From: Alkaliphilus transvaalensis ATCC 700919
Lineage (GTDB): Bacteria > Bacillota > Clostridia > Peptostreptococcales > Natronincolaceae
Direction of reading: 5' to 3'
DNA length: 64,000 nucleotides
NCBI RefSeq assembly: GCF_000621485.1
Contig: NZ_JHYF01000009.1
Location: forward strand, 1-64,000
Below the pieces are notes generated by a model. That model was not told where the DNA came from and made no database searches. It worked only from the letters and a program-made list of their open reading frames with translations. Both the position numbers and the translations under genes were made by a program. Every line of letters starts with the position of its first letter. Position 1 is the stretch's first letter. This document shows, piece after piece, positions 55,737-64,000 of the stretch.

Positions 55737-58127
55737 CTACTCTCTTAATGTTCCACCAATTTCTTCTTTGATACTTGTCATAATGGCTTCTTGAACTTTG
55801 TTTACCTCTTCATCTGTAAGGGTTCGCTCCATATGACGGTAAGTAATGGTATAGGCTACACTCTTAGATCCTTCTGCTACTTGATTCCCTCTATATACAT
55901 CAAATAACTGGAAGCTCTCTAAAAGGTCTCCCCCTTGTTGTTGAATAATCTTTTCTATTTCCTTCACCATTACTGATTCATTGACAACAATCGCTAAGTC
56001 TCTAGTCATGGCTGGATATTTCGGTAATGGCTTATACATTGTATCTACTCTTGTAAATTGAATCATTAAATTGAAGTCTAACTCTGCCAAATAGCATCGC
56101 TTAGAAAGATCGTAGTTTTCCATAACTTGTGGATGAAGTTCCCCCATAATCCCTACAATATGGTTCCCCACCAATATATTAGCCGTTCTACCGGGATGAT
56201 AGGTTGGGTGATTCTTCTCTACTTCGAAGTCTAAACCAGAGATCCCTAAACGATTAAATAACCCTTCAATTACTCCTTTTAGGCTATAGAAGTCTTCTTG
56301 CCCATACATCCCTATTACTAGGTTTGACACTTCGTAAGGTAGTTGGTCCTTTCCTTCTCTTTGAGGAATAAAGATACTTCCAATTTCAAAAGCTCTAGCT
56401 TCTTCAACTTTACGATTAATATTTCTTGATAAAACTTCCAACATATTTGGTAATAGACTTGTTCTCATCACACTAGTCTCGTCTCCTAATGGATTAAGCA
56501 GTCTTACAAAGTTTCTCTTAATACTATCTTCGCTAACATTGATCTTTTCAACACTCTTTGGACTAATGAATGAATAGGTTAATATTTCATTGAAACCTAA
56601 AGAAAGTAGCCCTTCTTTGGTAATGTCTTCAATCATTTGTCCATTGGTTTTTCCGCCAACTACAATGTTTCCCTTTGCCATTGTAGAGGGTATTTTATCA
56701 AAACCGTATATCCTTCCAATTTCTTCAACAAAATCTGCTTCTATTTGAAGGTCATCACGGAATGTGGGTACTGTAACAATTAAATGCTCTCCTTCAAGAA
56801 CAGCAGTAATCTCTAAGGATTTTAATATTTCTATCATTTCATCAATTGAAATATTGGTTCCTAACAGTCCATTCATTCGTTGATGTCTAATCTTAAGGGT
56901 TCTTTTTTCCTTCTTTTCTGGATAAACATCTACCTTTTCTTTTAAGACTTTTCCTGCCCCTAGAGCTTCTATCAACTGACAAGCACGATCAGCAGCTATA
57001 GCAGCTAGATTAGCGTCTACACCCTTTTCATAGCGGGAAGATGCCTCTGTTCTTAAGCCTAATTTTTTTGATGTTGCTCTTATTTTATCCTTATTAAAAT
57101 GGGCAGACTCTAATAATATGGTAGTGGTGGCATCGGTAATCTCTGACTCTTCTCCCCCCATTACACCTGCAATAGCTAAACCTTTTGCTTCGTCTGCAAT
57201 AACAGTCATGGTTTCATCCAATTGACGTTCTACTCCATCTAGGGTTTTAAAGGCCTCGCCATTTTTTGCTTTTCTAACAAGAATAGAATTTCCTTCAACA
57301 TAGTTGATATCAAAGGCATGTAGAGGCTGACCGTACTCTAGCATAACATAGTTGGTAATGTCTACAATATTACTAATGGGTCTTACGCCTGCCTTCATTA
57401 ATCTTTGTTGCATCCATAAAGGAGATGGTTCTATTTTCACGTCTTTAATGACTCTGGCAATGTATCGAGTACAACCTTCTAGATCTTCAATTTTTACCTT
57501 TACTCCTAAAGTTGTATCCTCTTCTTCCTTTATATATACCTCTGGATATTTTAATGAACTCCCTATGGTGGCTGCTGTTTCTCTTGCAATTCCCATCATA
57601 CTTAAGCAATCGGGACGGTTTGATGTAATTTCAAATTCGATGATATCATCTTGTAGCTCCACTACATCAAATATGTTTACACCTAATGGATAGGGTTGAT
57701 CTAAAATCCAAATACCATCCTTTAATTCTTCAGGAATTAGGTTATTAGGAATTCCTAATTCTTCTTGAGAGCATAACATTCCTTCTGAAACTTCTCCCCT
57801 TAACTTACCCTTTTTAATTTTAAGACCTTCAGCAAGATTAGCCCCATGGGTAGCAACTGGTACATAGTCACCAACATTAATGTTCTTTGCTCCCGTAACA
57901 ATTTGTAGGGTTTCTTCTCCTATATTAATTTTTGTGATCACTAGTTTATCTGCATTAGGATGTTGTTCGATTGATTCAATTTTACCAACAACGACTCCTG
58001 TAATATCTTTCCCTAATCTTTCAACCCCTTCTACCTTTGAACCTGACATCGTCATATCATCGGCAAGTTGAGTTACATCTAAATCTATCTCTACATATTC
58101 CTTTAACCATTTTAAAGGTACTAACAT
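55737..58127 (-). CDS. pheT: Phenylalanine--tRNA ligase beta subunit
   Basis: 796 residues, normal length. EMAP-like tRNA-binding domain (about 40-150; VVVGKIESIEQHPNADKLVI), B3/4 editing domain (about 210-380), B5 (about 405-475; IDEMIEILKSLEITA), and the C-terminal FDX-ACB anticodon-binding domain (about 700-796; YRGNQVAEGSKSVAYTITYR). Partner of PheS in the (alpha-beta)2 enzyme. AGGAGGGC precedes the ATG. It begins 47 bases after pheS and is under the same T-box. Confidence 0.97.
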   Translation of the reverse strand: MLVPLKWLKEYVEIDLDVTQLADDMTMSGSKVEGVERLGKDITGVVVGKIESIEQHPNADKLVITKINIGEETLQIVTGAKNINVGDYVPVATHGANLAEGLKIKKGKLRGEVSEGMLCSQEELGIPNNLIPEELKDGIWILDQPYPLGVNIFDVVELQDDIIEFEITSNRPDCLSMMGIARETAATIGSSLKYPEVYIKEEEDTTLGVKVKIEDLEGCTRYIARVIKDVKIEPSPLWMQQRLMKAGVRPISNIVDITNYVMLEYGQPLHAFDINYVEGNSILVRKAKNGEAFKTLDGVERQLDETMTVIADEAKGLAIAGVMGGEESEITDATTTILLESAHFNKDKIRATSKKLGLRTEASSRYEKGVDANLAAIAADRACQLIEALGAGKVLKEKVDVYPEKKEKRTLKIRHQRMNGLLGTNISIDEMIEILKSLEITAVLEGEHLIVTVPTFRDDLQIEADFVEEIGRIYGFDKIPSTMAKGNIVVGGKTNGQMIEDITKEGLLSLGFNEILTYSFISPKSVEKINVSEDSIKRNFVRLLNPLGDETSVMRTSLLPNMLEVLSRNINRKVEEARAFEIGSIFIPQREGKDQLPYEVSNLVIGMYGQEDFYSLKGVIEGLFNRLGISGLDFEVEKNHPTYHPGRTANILVGNHIVGIMGELHPQVMENYDLSKRCYLAELDFNLMIQFTRVDTMYKPLPKYPAMTRDLAIVVNESVMVKEIEKIIQQQGGDLLESFQLFDVYRGNQVAEGSKSVAYTITYRHMERTLTDEEVNKVQEAIMTSIKEEIGGTLRE

Positions 58128-58174
58128 CTAAAGCCCTCCTCTACTTTTCTTGTCCAAACACATTCTGTATTTAT

Positions 58175-59194
58175 TTAAAATTGATTTAAAAATCTCATAT
58201 CATTTTCGAAGAACAAACGGATATCGTCTACACCATACTTTAGCATCACTAGACGGTCGATTCCCATACCGAAGGCAAAACCACTATAAACTTCAGGGTC
58301 GATTCCACAATTTCTTAGTACGTTTGGATGAACCATACCTGCTCCTAAAAGTTCAATCCAACCACTACCTTTACACATGCTACAACCTGCTCCTTCACAC
58401 TTAAAGCAAGAGGCATCTATTTCAGCACTTGGCTCTGTAAAGGGGAAATTATGGGGTCTAAACTTAATTTTTGTTTGATCTCCAAAGAAATGCTTTGCAA
58501 AAACCTCTAGAGTCCCCTTTAAGTCTGCTAAAGTAATTCCTTTATCTACTACTAACCCTTCTAATTGATGAAACATTGGAGAATGGGTAGCATCGGGGGT
58601 GTCATTTCTAAAGCATCTACCTGGAGAAATGATTCTAATTGGTGGTTTTTTATTTTCCATTACCCTAACCTGTACAGGGGATGTTTGGGTTCTTAAGATG
58701 GTATCTTCATTAATATAGAAGGTATCGCTCATATCCCTAGAGGGATGATTTTGAGGTGCATTTAGGGCATCAAAATTATAGTATACTGTCTCTACTTCTG
58801 GCCCTTGGGCAACCTGGAATCCCATACTGATGAAAATATCCTTTAATTCATCCATTCCTTTAATTAAAGGATGCTTCTTCCCTAACCTTACCTTCTTTCC
58901 AGGCATTGTTACGTCAATAGACTCTTTCTGAAGTTGGGCTTGTAGTTCTTTATTTTTAATTTCTCCCTTTGCTTCTTGTAGGGCATTTTCAATATTTTCT
59001 CTAACGATATTGGCTACTTTACCTACAAGGGGTCTTTCCTCTGCTGATAAACTTCCCATCCCCCTTAAAACTTCTGTTAATTCACCCTTTTTTCCTAAGT
59101 ACTTTACCCTTACCTTTTCTAATTCATCTGAGGTATTGGCTTGGTAGATTTCATCTTTTGCCTGTTGTTCTAGTTCTTTTAATCTAGCTTCCAT
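58175..59194 (-). CDS. pheS: Phenylalanine--tRNA ligase alpha subunit
   Basis: 339 residues, class II synthetase catalytic subunit. N-terminal coiled coil (about 1-90), motif 2 region ([20 protein letters not shown], about 199-218), a four-Cys cluster unusual outside Firmicutes ([17 protein letters not shown], about 260-280), and motif 3 ([20 protein letters not shown]). It charges tRNA-Phe with PheT. AAGGAAGGAG precedes the ATG. Transcription is under the T-box leader upstream. Confidence 0.97.
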   Translation of the reverse strand: MEARLKELEQQAKDEIYQANTSDELEKVRVKYLGKKGELTEVLRGMGSLSAEERPLVGKVANIVRENIENALQEAKGEIKNKELQAQLQKESIDVTMPGKKVRLGKKHPLIKGMDELKDIFISMGFQVAQGPEVETVYYNFDALNAPQNHPSRDMSDTFYINEDTILRTQTSPVQVRVMENKKPPIRIISPGRCFRNDTPDATHSPMFHQLEGLVVDKGITLADLKGTLEVFAKHFFGDQTKIKFRPHNFPFTEPSAEIDASCFKCEGAGCSMCKGSGWIELLGAGMVHPNVLRNCGIDPEVYSGFAFGMGIDRLVMLKYGVDDIRLFFENDMRFLNQF

Positions 59195-59262
59195 AATCTA
59201 ACTCCTTCCTTATCATTGTAGAATTTAATTCCACATAATATCATAATCTGTATTTAAAATCA

Positions 59263-59377
59263 GTAAATTGCATAAATAAATTTTAGATTTTTATCTTAAT
59301 GTAGCGATAAAACTTCACTACTCTATATTGTTTTACATAGGACACATAAAAACAATGTGTGGTATTATGCAATTTAC
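59263..59377. mobile_element. MITE-like palindromic element, 115 bp
   Basis: GTAAATTGCATAA (59263-59275) and TTATGCAATTTAC (59365-59377) are perfect 13-bp inverted ends. The right end reads inward AATTGCATAATACCACAC, the same end type as at 22704 and 33958. It lies in the T-box leader to pheS gap (59195-59405), between terminator and start codon, so it is transcribed with pheS when the T-box lets through. Confidence 0.55.
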
Positions 59378-59406
59378 ATAAAATATTTAACCTATATTTT
59401 TGAACA

Positions 59407-59775
59407 AATAAAAAACCCTCATCCCAAAAAGGGACGAAGGTTATCTCCGCGGTACCACCCTAATAGTGTTAATCCAACACCACTCTTATGACATTAACGA
59501 CGTCCACCGATAAGGCCTACTTGTCTTTCAACCCTATAGCTCCGGAGGGAAATTCTACTGTACTTATTTTACAGGTGCTTTCAGCCTTAGACACCTACTC
59601 TCTTAAAAACAGTCTACAATATACTATGCTCCTTCATAGCTATTACTTATTATTCAATTTATAATCATTTTTTTGTACATGATATAGGCTTTAACGGAAC
59701 CAGTTAGTTCAAAAATTCTCCAGAAAACATCTGCATTCTTCACGGAACTTCACTCCTTCACCTATCCTTTTTATA
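59407..59775 (-). promoter_or_regulatory. T-box riboswitch controlling pheST, specifier TTC (Phe)
   Basis: The minus strand has the T-box AGGGTGGTACCGCGG (complement of 59439-59460 region), then the terminator CCTTCGTCCC-TTTTT-GGGATGAGGG with a U-run (59407-59440). Stem I carries GTAGAAT-TTC-CC, with a Phe codon (TTC or the overlapping TTT, complement of 59549-59552) in the specifier loop. This agrees with pheS-pheT downstream. Confidence 0.93.
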
Positions 59776-59781
59776 GTTATT

Positions 59782-59810
59782 ATTATAGCATAGGTTTTTT
59801 GGGCAAACAA
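59782..59810 (-). promoter_or_regulatory. Promoter of the pheST T-box leader
   Basis: TTGTTT (59810-59805), 17-bp spacer, and extended -10 TGC-TATAAT (59787-59782). Confidence 0.7.
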
Positions 59811-59856
59811 GGTACTTCTACCCGTCGGAAGGAATTTTTTTGAAATTTCTAAACAA

Positions 59857-60654
59857 TTAACTGCGATCTTCTAAAGCCTTATAAATTAATATACCAGCAG
59901 CCACCGATGCGTTTAAAGATTCTATCTTACCAACAATTGGTATTTTTATCACCTCATCAGCATGGGATAAAAATTCATCTTTAATTCCGTTAGCTTCATT
60001 CCCAATTAACAGAGCTATATTTCCCTTATAACTGATATCATTATATGTATTTTTTGTCTCTAGATGGGTTGCAATCAACCTAATTTGTTGTTTTTTAAGG
60101 TAGTCGATTAATTCTTCATTGTTTTCAACTGAAATCACAGGAAAATGAAAAATTGCACCCATTGTAGCCCTTAAAGTCTTACTGTTAAAGGGATCTACAC
60201 TTCCTTTTGTTAATAAAACTGCATCGGCACCTGCACCTTCAGCTGTTCTGATAATTGTTCCCATATTACCTGGGTCTTGAATTCCATCTAGTATCACTAA
60301 GAATTGATTTTTATTGGAGGATAGCTGATCAATAGAAACTTCTGGCATATTGATGACTGCCATAATTCCTTGGGGATTCTCTGTATCAGAGAGTTTAACC
60401 ATCAGCTTATCTGAGAGGGTATACATTTTATATTGTCCCTCTATTTCCTCAAATAATTCTTCTCCACCTTTTATCTTTCTTAATCCATCGCTATAAAGTA
60501 TATACTCAATAGAAACAGCATGATGCAGGGCTTCTTGAATAAACCGAAGACCTTCTACTACAAATTGCTTATGCTTTATTCTATTCTTTTTGATTTTTAA
60601 TCCTGCTACATGTTTTACAACAGGATTACTATCACTGGTTATCATTTCTGACAC
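59857..60654 (-). CDS. SpoU/TrmH family RNA 2'-O-methyltransferase
   Basis: 265 residues. An N-terminal substrate-binding domain (about 1-100) precedes the SPOUT knot: LVILDGIQDPGNMGTIIRTAEGAGADAVLL (motif 1, about 110-140), ALLIGNEANGIKDEFL (motif 2, about 210-225) and IPIVGKIESLNASVAAGILIY (motif 3, about 235-255). This is the RlmB/TrmH type that methylates ribose in rRNA or tRNA, target unknown. GTG start at 60654 (GGTG five bases upstream) is preferred over ATG 60645. It follows ktrA by 12 bases, likely one operon. Confidence 0.9.
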   Translation of the reverse strand: MSEMITSDSNPVVKHVAGLKIKKNRIKHKQFVVEGLRFIQEALHHAVSIEYILYSDGLRKIKGGEELFEEIEGQYKMYTLSDKLMVKLSDTENPQGIMAVINMPEVSIDQLSSNKNQFLVILDGIQDPGNMGTIIRTAEGAGADAVLLTKGSVDPFNSKTLRATMGAIFHFPVISVENNEELIDYLKKQQIRLIATHLETKNTYNDISYKGNIALLIGNEANGIKDEFLSHADEVIKIPIVGKIESLNASVAAGILIYKALEDRS

Positions 60655-60666
60655 GTCTTCACCAAC

Positions 60667-61311
60667 TTATCTTTCTAACTTCTTTAGATCATTATTATGC
60701 CCAATTACAACTAATACATCCCCTCTATGGATTACATCTAGAGCGGTTGGAGAAACATTAATTTCATTACCATGTTTAATAGCCATAATATTAACACCAT
60801 ATTTTGATCTAATATCTGCTTCTATCAATGATTTATCTAACCAATCATCTAAAGCAGTAATCTCCATAATACTGTAATCTGGTGCAAGTTCTATATAATC
60901 TAATATATTACTAGAAACTAGATTATGGGCAACTCTAATACCCATGTCTCTTTCAGGAAAAACAACTCGATCTGCACCAATTTTATATAATACCTTTGCG
61001 TGTAGTTCGTTTTGAGCTTTAGCTACTACAAATTTAACACCTAATTCTTTCACTATTAGTGTCGCCATAATAGAAGCCTGAATATCTGAACCAATTGTAA
61101 TGACAGCTACATCAAAATTTCTAATACCTAAAGACCTTAGGGCATGTTCATCTGTGGCATCTGCTTGTACTGCGTGGGTAACCTCATCGGAGATACTTTG
61201 AACTGTCTCTTCATGACCATCAATCGCCAAAACGTCGTTTCCCATTTTATATAGGGTTTTTGCCACACTACTTCCAAAACGCCCACAACCAATAACAATA
61301 AACTGTTTCAT
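60667..61311 (-). CDS. ktrA: Ktr/Trk potassium uptake regulatory subunit
   Basis: 214 residues. RCK_N Rossmann domain (IVIGCGRFGSSVAKTLYKMG, about residues 4-23, the GxGxxG type) and the RCK_C domain (about 135-214; ILDYIELAPDYSIMEITAL). It binds NAD(H)/ATP and perhaps c-di-AMP to gate the KtrB channel. The ATG at 61311 has GAAGGGTG upstream. It starts 13 bases after ktrB ends. Confidence 0.92.
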   Translation of the reverse strand: MKQFIVIGCGRFGSSVAKTLYKMGNDVLAIDGHEETVQSISDEVTHAVQADATDEHALRSLGIRNFDVAVITIGSDIQASIMATLIVKELGVKFVVAKAQNELHAKVLYKIGADRVVFPERDMGIRVAHNLVSSNILDYIELAPDYSIMEITALDDWLDKSLIEADIRSKYGVNIMAIKHGNEINVSPTALDVIHRGDVLVVIGHNNDLKKLER

Positions 61312-61324
61312 TTTTTCACCCTTC

Positions 61325-62674
61325 CTATCCAACAATTACTTTATCTTCAGGATATCTGATTACCCCTTTATTTTTTCGATTCTGTCTTGCTAAAGCAAAG
61401 GCTATTGTTAATGGCCCTACCCTTCCAGCAAACATAGCGAATATAATTACAATTCTACCAATTACACTTAATTGTGATGTAACGCCTAATGACAGTCCTA
61501 CTGTTCCTAGGGCAGAAACAGCTTCAAAAAGGACTTCCATAAAATCTAATCCTGTTTCTGTAATGGTAAGAATCATTGTTACACTTGTTACAAGAGTAAT
61601 TCCTACTACCCCTATTGTTAGTGCTCTGTTAACAATATTTCTTGAAATTCTTCTACCGAAAAGCTCTGTATCTTCACGACCTCTTATCATAGAAATTACT
61701 GTAAAGATAATAACCCCAAAGGTAACCGTCTTAATTCCCCCTGCTGTGGACGCAGGAGAACCTCCAATAAACATGAGCATAATCGTTAATAGCTTTGATG
61801 CATTGGTTAATGAGGCAGTATCAATTGTATTAAACCCTGCTGTTCTCGGTGTAATAGCTTGAAAAAGTGCCCCCCAAAGTTTTCCTGTAAAACTGAGTTC
61901 TCCTAAAGTAGCTGGATTTCGCCACTCTAGTATTAAATAAAGAATAAAGGGAACACCAATTAAAAGAGCAGTTAAAAATAGTACCATTTTAGTATGGAGA
62001 CTAAACCTTCTAAACTTACTTCTTTTATTAAAGATATCCACCCAAACTGAAAAGCCCAAACCACCAATAATGATCAACATATACATGGCAATATTAACGA
62101 TTGGACTTGTTACATAAGGGGTTAATCCCTTTCCATCTCCAATAATATCAAACCCTGCATTGGCGAAGGCTGATATAGAGTGAAATATTGAATAGGCTAT
62201 TCCCTTAGCAGGGCCAAACTCTGGTACAAATCTAAAGGCAAGAAGTAATGCCCCTGTTCCTTCGATAATAAAGGTCCCTAATATAATATATCTTACAAAT
62301 CTAACTAACCCCTCTAAACTATTTTGATTTAACGATTCTTGAATAATTAGTCTTTCCTTTAGGGAGATCTTTTTACCTAAGATCATAGCAAATAAAGTTG
62401 CCATTGTCATAAACCCTAATCCACCAATCTGAATGAGGGTTATAATTACGGTTTTTCCAAAGGTTGTCCAATAGGTTCCTGTATCTACCACCACGAGACC
62501 TGTTACACAGACTGCTGAGGTTGAAGTGAAAAGTGCATTTAAAAATCCTACACTTCTTCCGTCGACTGATGAAATTGGTAGATTTAGTAGCATTGTACCG
62601 ATAAGAATAACCGAGGCAAATCCCATTACAAGGATTTGAGTAGGGTCTAGCTTCATTTGTTCAAATTTTTCCAT
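61325..62674 (-). CDS. ktrB: Ktr-type potassium transporter membrane subunit
   Basis: 449 residues with about ten membrane helices and four P-loops. TSTSAVCVTGLVVVDTG (first pore loop, about residues 49-65), SISAFANAGFDIIGDG, FIGGSPASTAGGIKTVTFG and VSALGTVGLSLG contain the four selectivity-filter glycines of KtrB/TrkH. It moves K+ (with Na+) inward. AGAGGGG precedes the ATG. With ktrA it makes a standard two-gene K+ uptake unit. The 337-bp region upstream (62675-63011) is partly filled by a repeat. I found no ydaO-type c-di-AMP riboswitch. Confidence 0.93.
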   Translation of the reverse strand: MEKFEQMKLDPTQILVMGFASVILIGTMLLNLPISSVDGRSVGFLNALFTSTSAVCVTGLVVVDTGTYWTTFGKTVIITLIQIGGLGFMTMATLFAMILGKKISLKERLIIQESLNQNSLEGLVRFVRYIILGTFIIEGTGALLLAFRFVPEFGPAKGIAYSIFHSISAFANAGFDIIGDGKGLTPYVTSPIVNIAMYMLIIIGGLGFSVWVDIFNKRSKFRRFSLHTKMVLFLTALLIGVPFILYLILEWRNPATLGELSFTGKLWGALFQAITPRTAGFNTIDTASLTNASKLLTIMLMFIGGSPASTAGGIKTVTFGVIIFTVISMIRGREDTELFGRRISRNIVNRALTIGVVGITLVTSVTMILTITETGLDFMEVLFEAVSALGTVGLSLGVTSQLSVIGRIVIIFAMFAGRVGPLTIAFALARQNRKNKGVIRYPEDKVIVG

Positions 62675-62882
62675 AGTACCCCTCTTTCTTTGCGGCTAAA
62701 AAAGACCTAAAATATATTATCTATTATATAATAGAATTACATGTTTTACCAATATATTTGGCAATTTATCGTAAGTAATAGTAATATATTATTAATTATC
62801 TCCATTGGTGAGTCCTTCATACCTAGCCTGTATGTAAACCGTTTTTTATAAAAATCTGATTTAATGTGTTTATTCTATTAAA

Positions 62883-62985
62883 AAACCCCTATCTTCTTCG
62901 TCGCTACGAAAAAGCCAGCACCTTACGTATGATTAAATACTTAGGTTAACTGATTTTTCTTGCTCCTTGAATCTAGGGGCTTGAA
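62883..62985 (-). repeat. Diverged fourth copy of the 130-bp palindromic repeat
   Basis: Read on the minus strand it has the same blocks in the same order as the array at 14805-15188: CCCCTAGATTCAAGGA (vs CCCTTAGATTCAAGGA), AAGGTGCTGGCTTTTT (vs AAGGTGCTGACTTTTT) and GACGAAGAAGATAGGGG (vs GACGCAGAAGATGAGGG). The outer pair CCCCTA/TAGGGG stays paired with changes on both sides. A U-run (TTTTTT) follows, so it can also end the rplT operon. Confidence 0.75.
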
Positions 62986-63011
62986 TAGTCCAATTATTTA
63001 ATTAAGTAAAA

Positions 63012-63371
63012 CTATGCGTTAAGCTTTTGCTTAGCTACTTCAACTAACTTTGCAAAACCTTCTTTATCATGAATAGCCATTTCAGCTAAAACTTTTCTAT
63101 TCATTTGGATTCCACTTAATTTTAATCCATTCATAAATCTTGAGTAAGATAAACCATTTTGTCTTGTAGCAGCATTAATTCTGGCAATCCAAAGTTTTCT
63201 GTACTCTCTCTTCTTTAATTTTCTACCAACGTAAGCATGCTTTAACGCCTTCATTACGAATTGGTTTGCAGGTCTGAACAGCTTACTTCTAGCTCCTCTA
63301 AAACCTTTTGCAAGCTTTAATATTTTTTTATGTTTTTTACGTGCGTTTACAGCACCTTTAACTCTAGCCAT
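63012..63371 (-). CDS. rplT: Large ribosomal subunit protein L20
   Basis: 119 residues, normal. [23 protein letters not shown] and [24 protein letters not shown] are typical. rRNA-binding assembly protein and, in many bacteria, autogenous repressor of this operon. AGGAGG precedes the ATG. Confidence 0.98.
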   Translation of the reverse strand: MARVKGAVNARKKHKKILKLAKGFRGARSKLFRPANQFVMKALKHAYVGRKLKKREYRKLWIARINAATRQNGLSYSRFMNGLKLSGIQMNRKVLAEMAIHDKEGFAKLVEVAKQKLNA

Positions 63372-63398
63372 TTTTTACAACCTCCTTTTCTACATTCC

Positions 63399-63590
63399 TT
63401 ATGGTAATAATTGAGCGATTCTCTTTTGGTCTCCCTTGAATACAAGAGTACCTTTACGAAGATTTCTCTTTCTCTTCGCAGACTTTTTAGTTAAGATATG
63501 GCTTTTAAAGGCCTTAAAACGCTTGATTTTACCTGATTTAGTTTTCTTAAGTCTCTTTGCAGCACCTTTATGGGTTTTCATTTTTGGCAT
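63399..63590 (-). CDS. rpmI: Large ribosomal subunit protein L35
   Basis: 63 residues. [20 protein letters not shown] is the L35 start. Highly basic. It lies 28 bases before rplT in the infC-rpmI-rplT operon. Confidence 0.98.
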   Translation of the reverse strand: MPKMKTHKGAAKRLKKTKSGKIKRFKAFKSHILTKKSAKRKRNLRKGTLVFKGDQKRIAQLLP

Positions 63591-63622
63591 TGGAATAATC
63601 CTCCCTTCAAATTATGCTATCA

Positions 63623-64000
63623 CTAAGCATTTTTAGGAGCTAAGATTAAGATCATTTGTTTACCTTCTAATTTAGCTTCCTTTTCAATAACACTTACTTC
63701 AGATAATACAGCAGCAAATTCCTTAATTACTTTTAAACCGATGCTTGTATTACTTAGTTCTCTACCCCTGAAACGTAAAGTTACCTTTACTTTATCGCCA
63801 TTTTTTAAGAACTTAGAGGCTTGATTTGCCTTTACATTTAAATCATGGCTTTCAATGTTTGGACTCAGCCTTACTTCTTTAACTGTAATAACTTTTTGCT
63901 TCTTCTTTGCTTCCTTTTCCTTTTTGGCAAGCTCATATTTGTGCTTACCATAATCCATTATACGACAGACTGGTGGTTTCGCTTGTGGAGCAATTTTAAC
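63623..64000 (-). CDS. infC: Translation initiation factor IF-3, C-terminal part (cut by window edge)
   Basis: At least 125 residues to the window end. The visible part begins VKIAPQAKPPVCRIMDYGKH, the middle of IF-3 (linker), then KEVRLSPNIESHDLNVKANQ and the C-terminal domain ending ILAPKNA. The N-terminal 45-50 residues and start codon lie beyond 64000. The ATG at 63958 is internal, not the start. IF-3 controls start-site fidelity and subunit joining. It heads the rpmI-rplT operon. Confidence 0.97.
   Translation of the reverse strand, partial: VKIAPQAKPPVCRIMDYGKHKYELAKKEKEAKKKQKVITVKEVRLSPNIESHDLNVKANQASKFLKNGDKVKVTLRFRGRELSNTSIGLKVIKEFAAVLSEVSVIEKEAKLEGKQMILILAPKNA

Noticed and set aside
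62675-63011. c-di-AMP (ydaO-type) riboswitch before ktrB
   Set aside because: I looked for its conserved core but found only the palindromic repeat and AT-rich sequence.
63623-63958. A complete short IF-3 starting at ATG 63958
   Set aside because: The frame stays open to the window edge with IF-3-like sequence (KIAPQAKPPVCRI), so the ATG is internal.

Overview
The window reads as chromosome of a low-GC, Gram-positive anaerobe of class Clostridia. The 16S fragment, two T-box tRNA-sensing leaders, strong AGGAGG-type ribosome binding sites, UppS/GntP/YhaN-type genes, a phosphate butyryltransferase and an in-frame UGA (selenocysteine) gene all fit. An Alkaliphilus/Natronincola-like host is my best guess from the 16S start and gene content, but this is inference. 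Nearly all genes lie on the minus strand. I see no phage, IS transposase, CRISPR array or tRNA gene.

Left edge (1-970): the 5' end of a 16S rRNA gene leaves the window to the left. Behind it are a boxA-type leader and three tandem sigma-A promoters. Then come a lone phosphate butyryltransferase, a TPR protein, two GNAT acetyltransferases, a flavin reductase-like protein, a B12/radical SAM protein with a membrane partner, a zinc phospholipase C-like protein and a MATE exporter (974-10932). A degenerate ADP-ribosylglycohydrolase-like protein precedes argS, which has its own T-box leader (11275-14781). Next is a triplicated 130-bp nested-palindrome repeat, then DUF523, mutS2 and typA (14805-20186).

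An AT-rich accessory patch (20468-22973) carries small membrane proteins, one of them frameshifted, a 10-bp phased T-tract repeat and a MITE-like palindrome. After it come an UppS-like enzyme, a GIY-YIG protein, a YhaO/YhaN (Mre11/Rad50-like) pair, a gamma-glutamyltransferase homologue and a soluble chemoreceptor. Two carbon-salvage modules follow. mtnA-mtnK-class II aldolase probably salvages 5'-deoxy-nucleoside by-products. DeoR-DUF1537 kinase-PdxA2-GntP probably degrades D-threonate or D-erythronate. Both are expected to yield dihydroxyacetone phosphate. An ABC-F protein between them has a leader peptide and terminator in front.

Right part (42-64 kb): a Cache chemoreceptor, a HepT/MntA toxin-antitoxin pair bracketed by related hairpins, a ClC channel, topoisomerase III, a C-GCAxxG-C-C protein, a D-amino-acid PLP enzyme, and a previously hidden 95-residue selenoprotein of the CC/Se (HesB-like) type (50392-50679). 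The core block follows: U32 peptidase, an AlkP-superfamily enzyme, zapA, pheT-pheS with a T-box, a SpoU methyltransferase, ktrA-ktrB, rplT-rpmI-infC. infC runs off the right edge.

The most interesting items are the selenoprotein with its bacterial SECIS, the covarying nested-palindrome repeat family (three tandem copies plus a fourth 48 kb away), a family of MITE-like palindromes with the end TTGCATAATACC, and the ABC-F leader.
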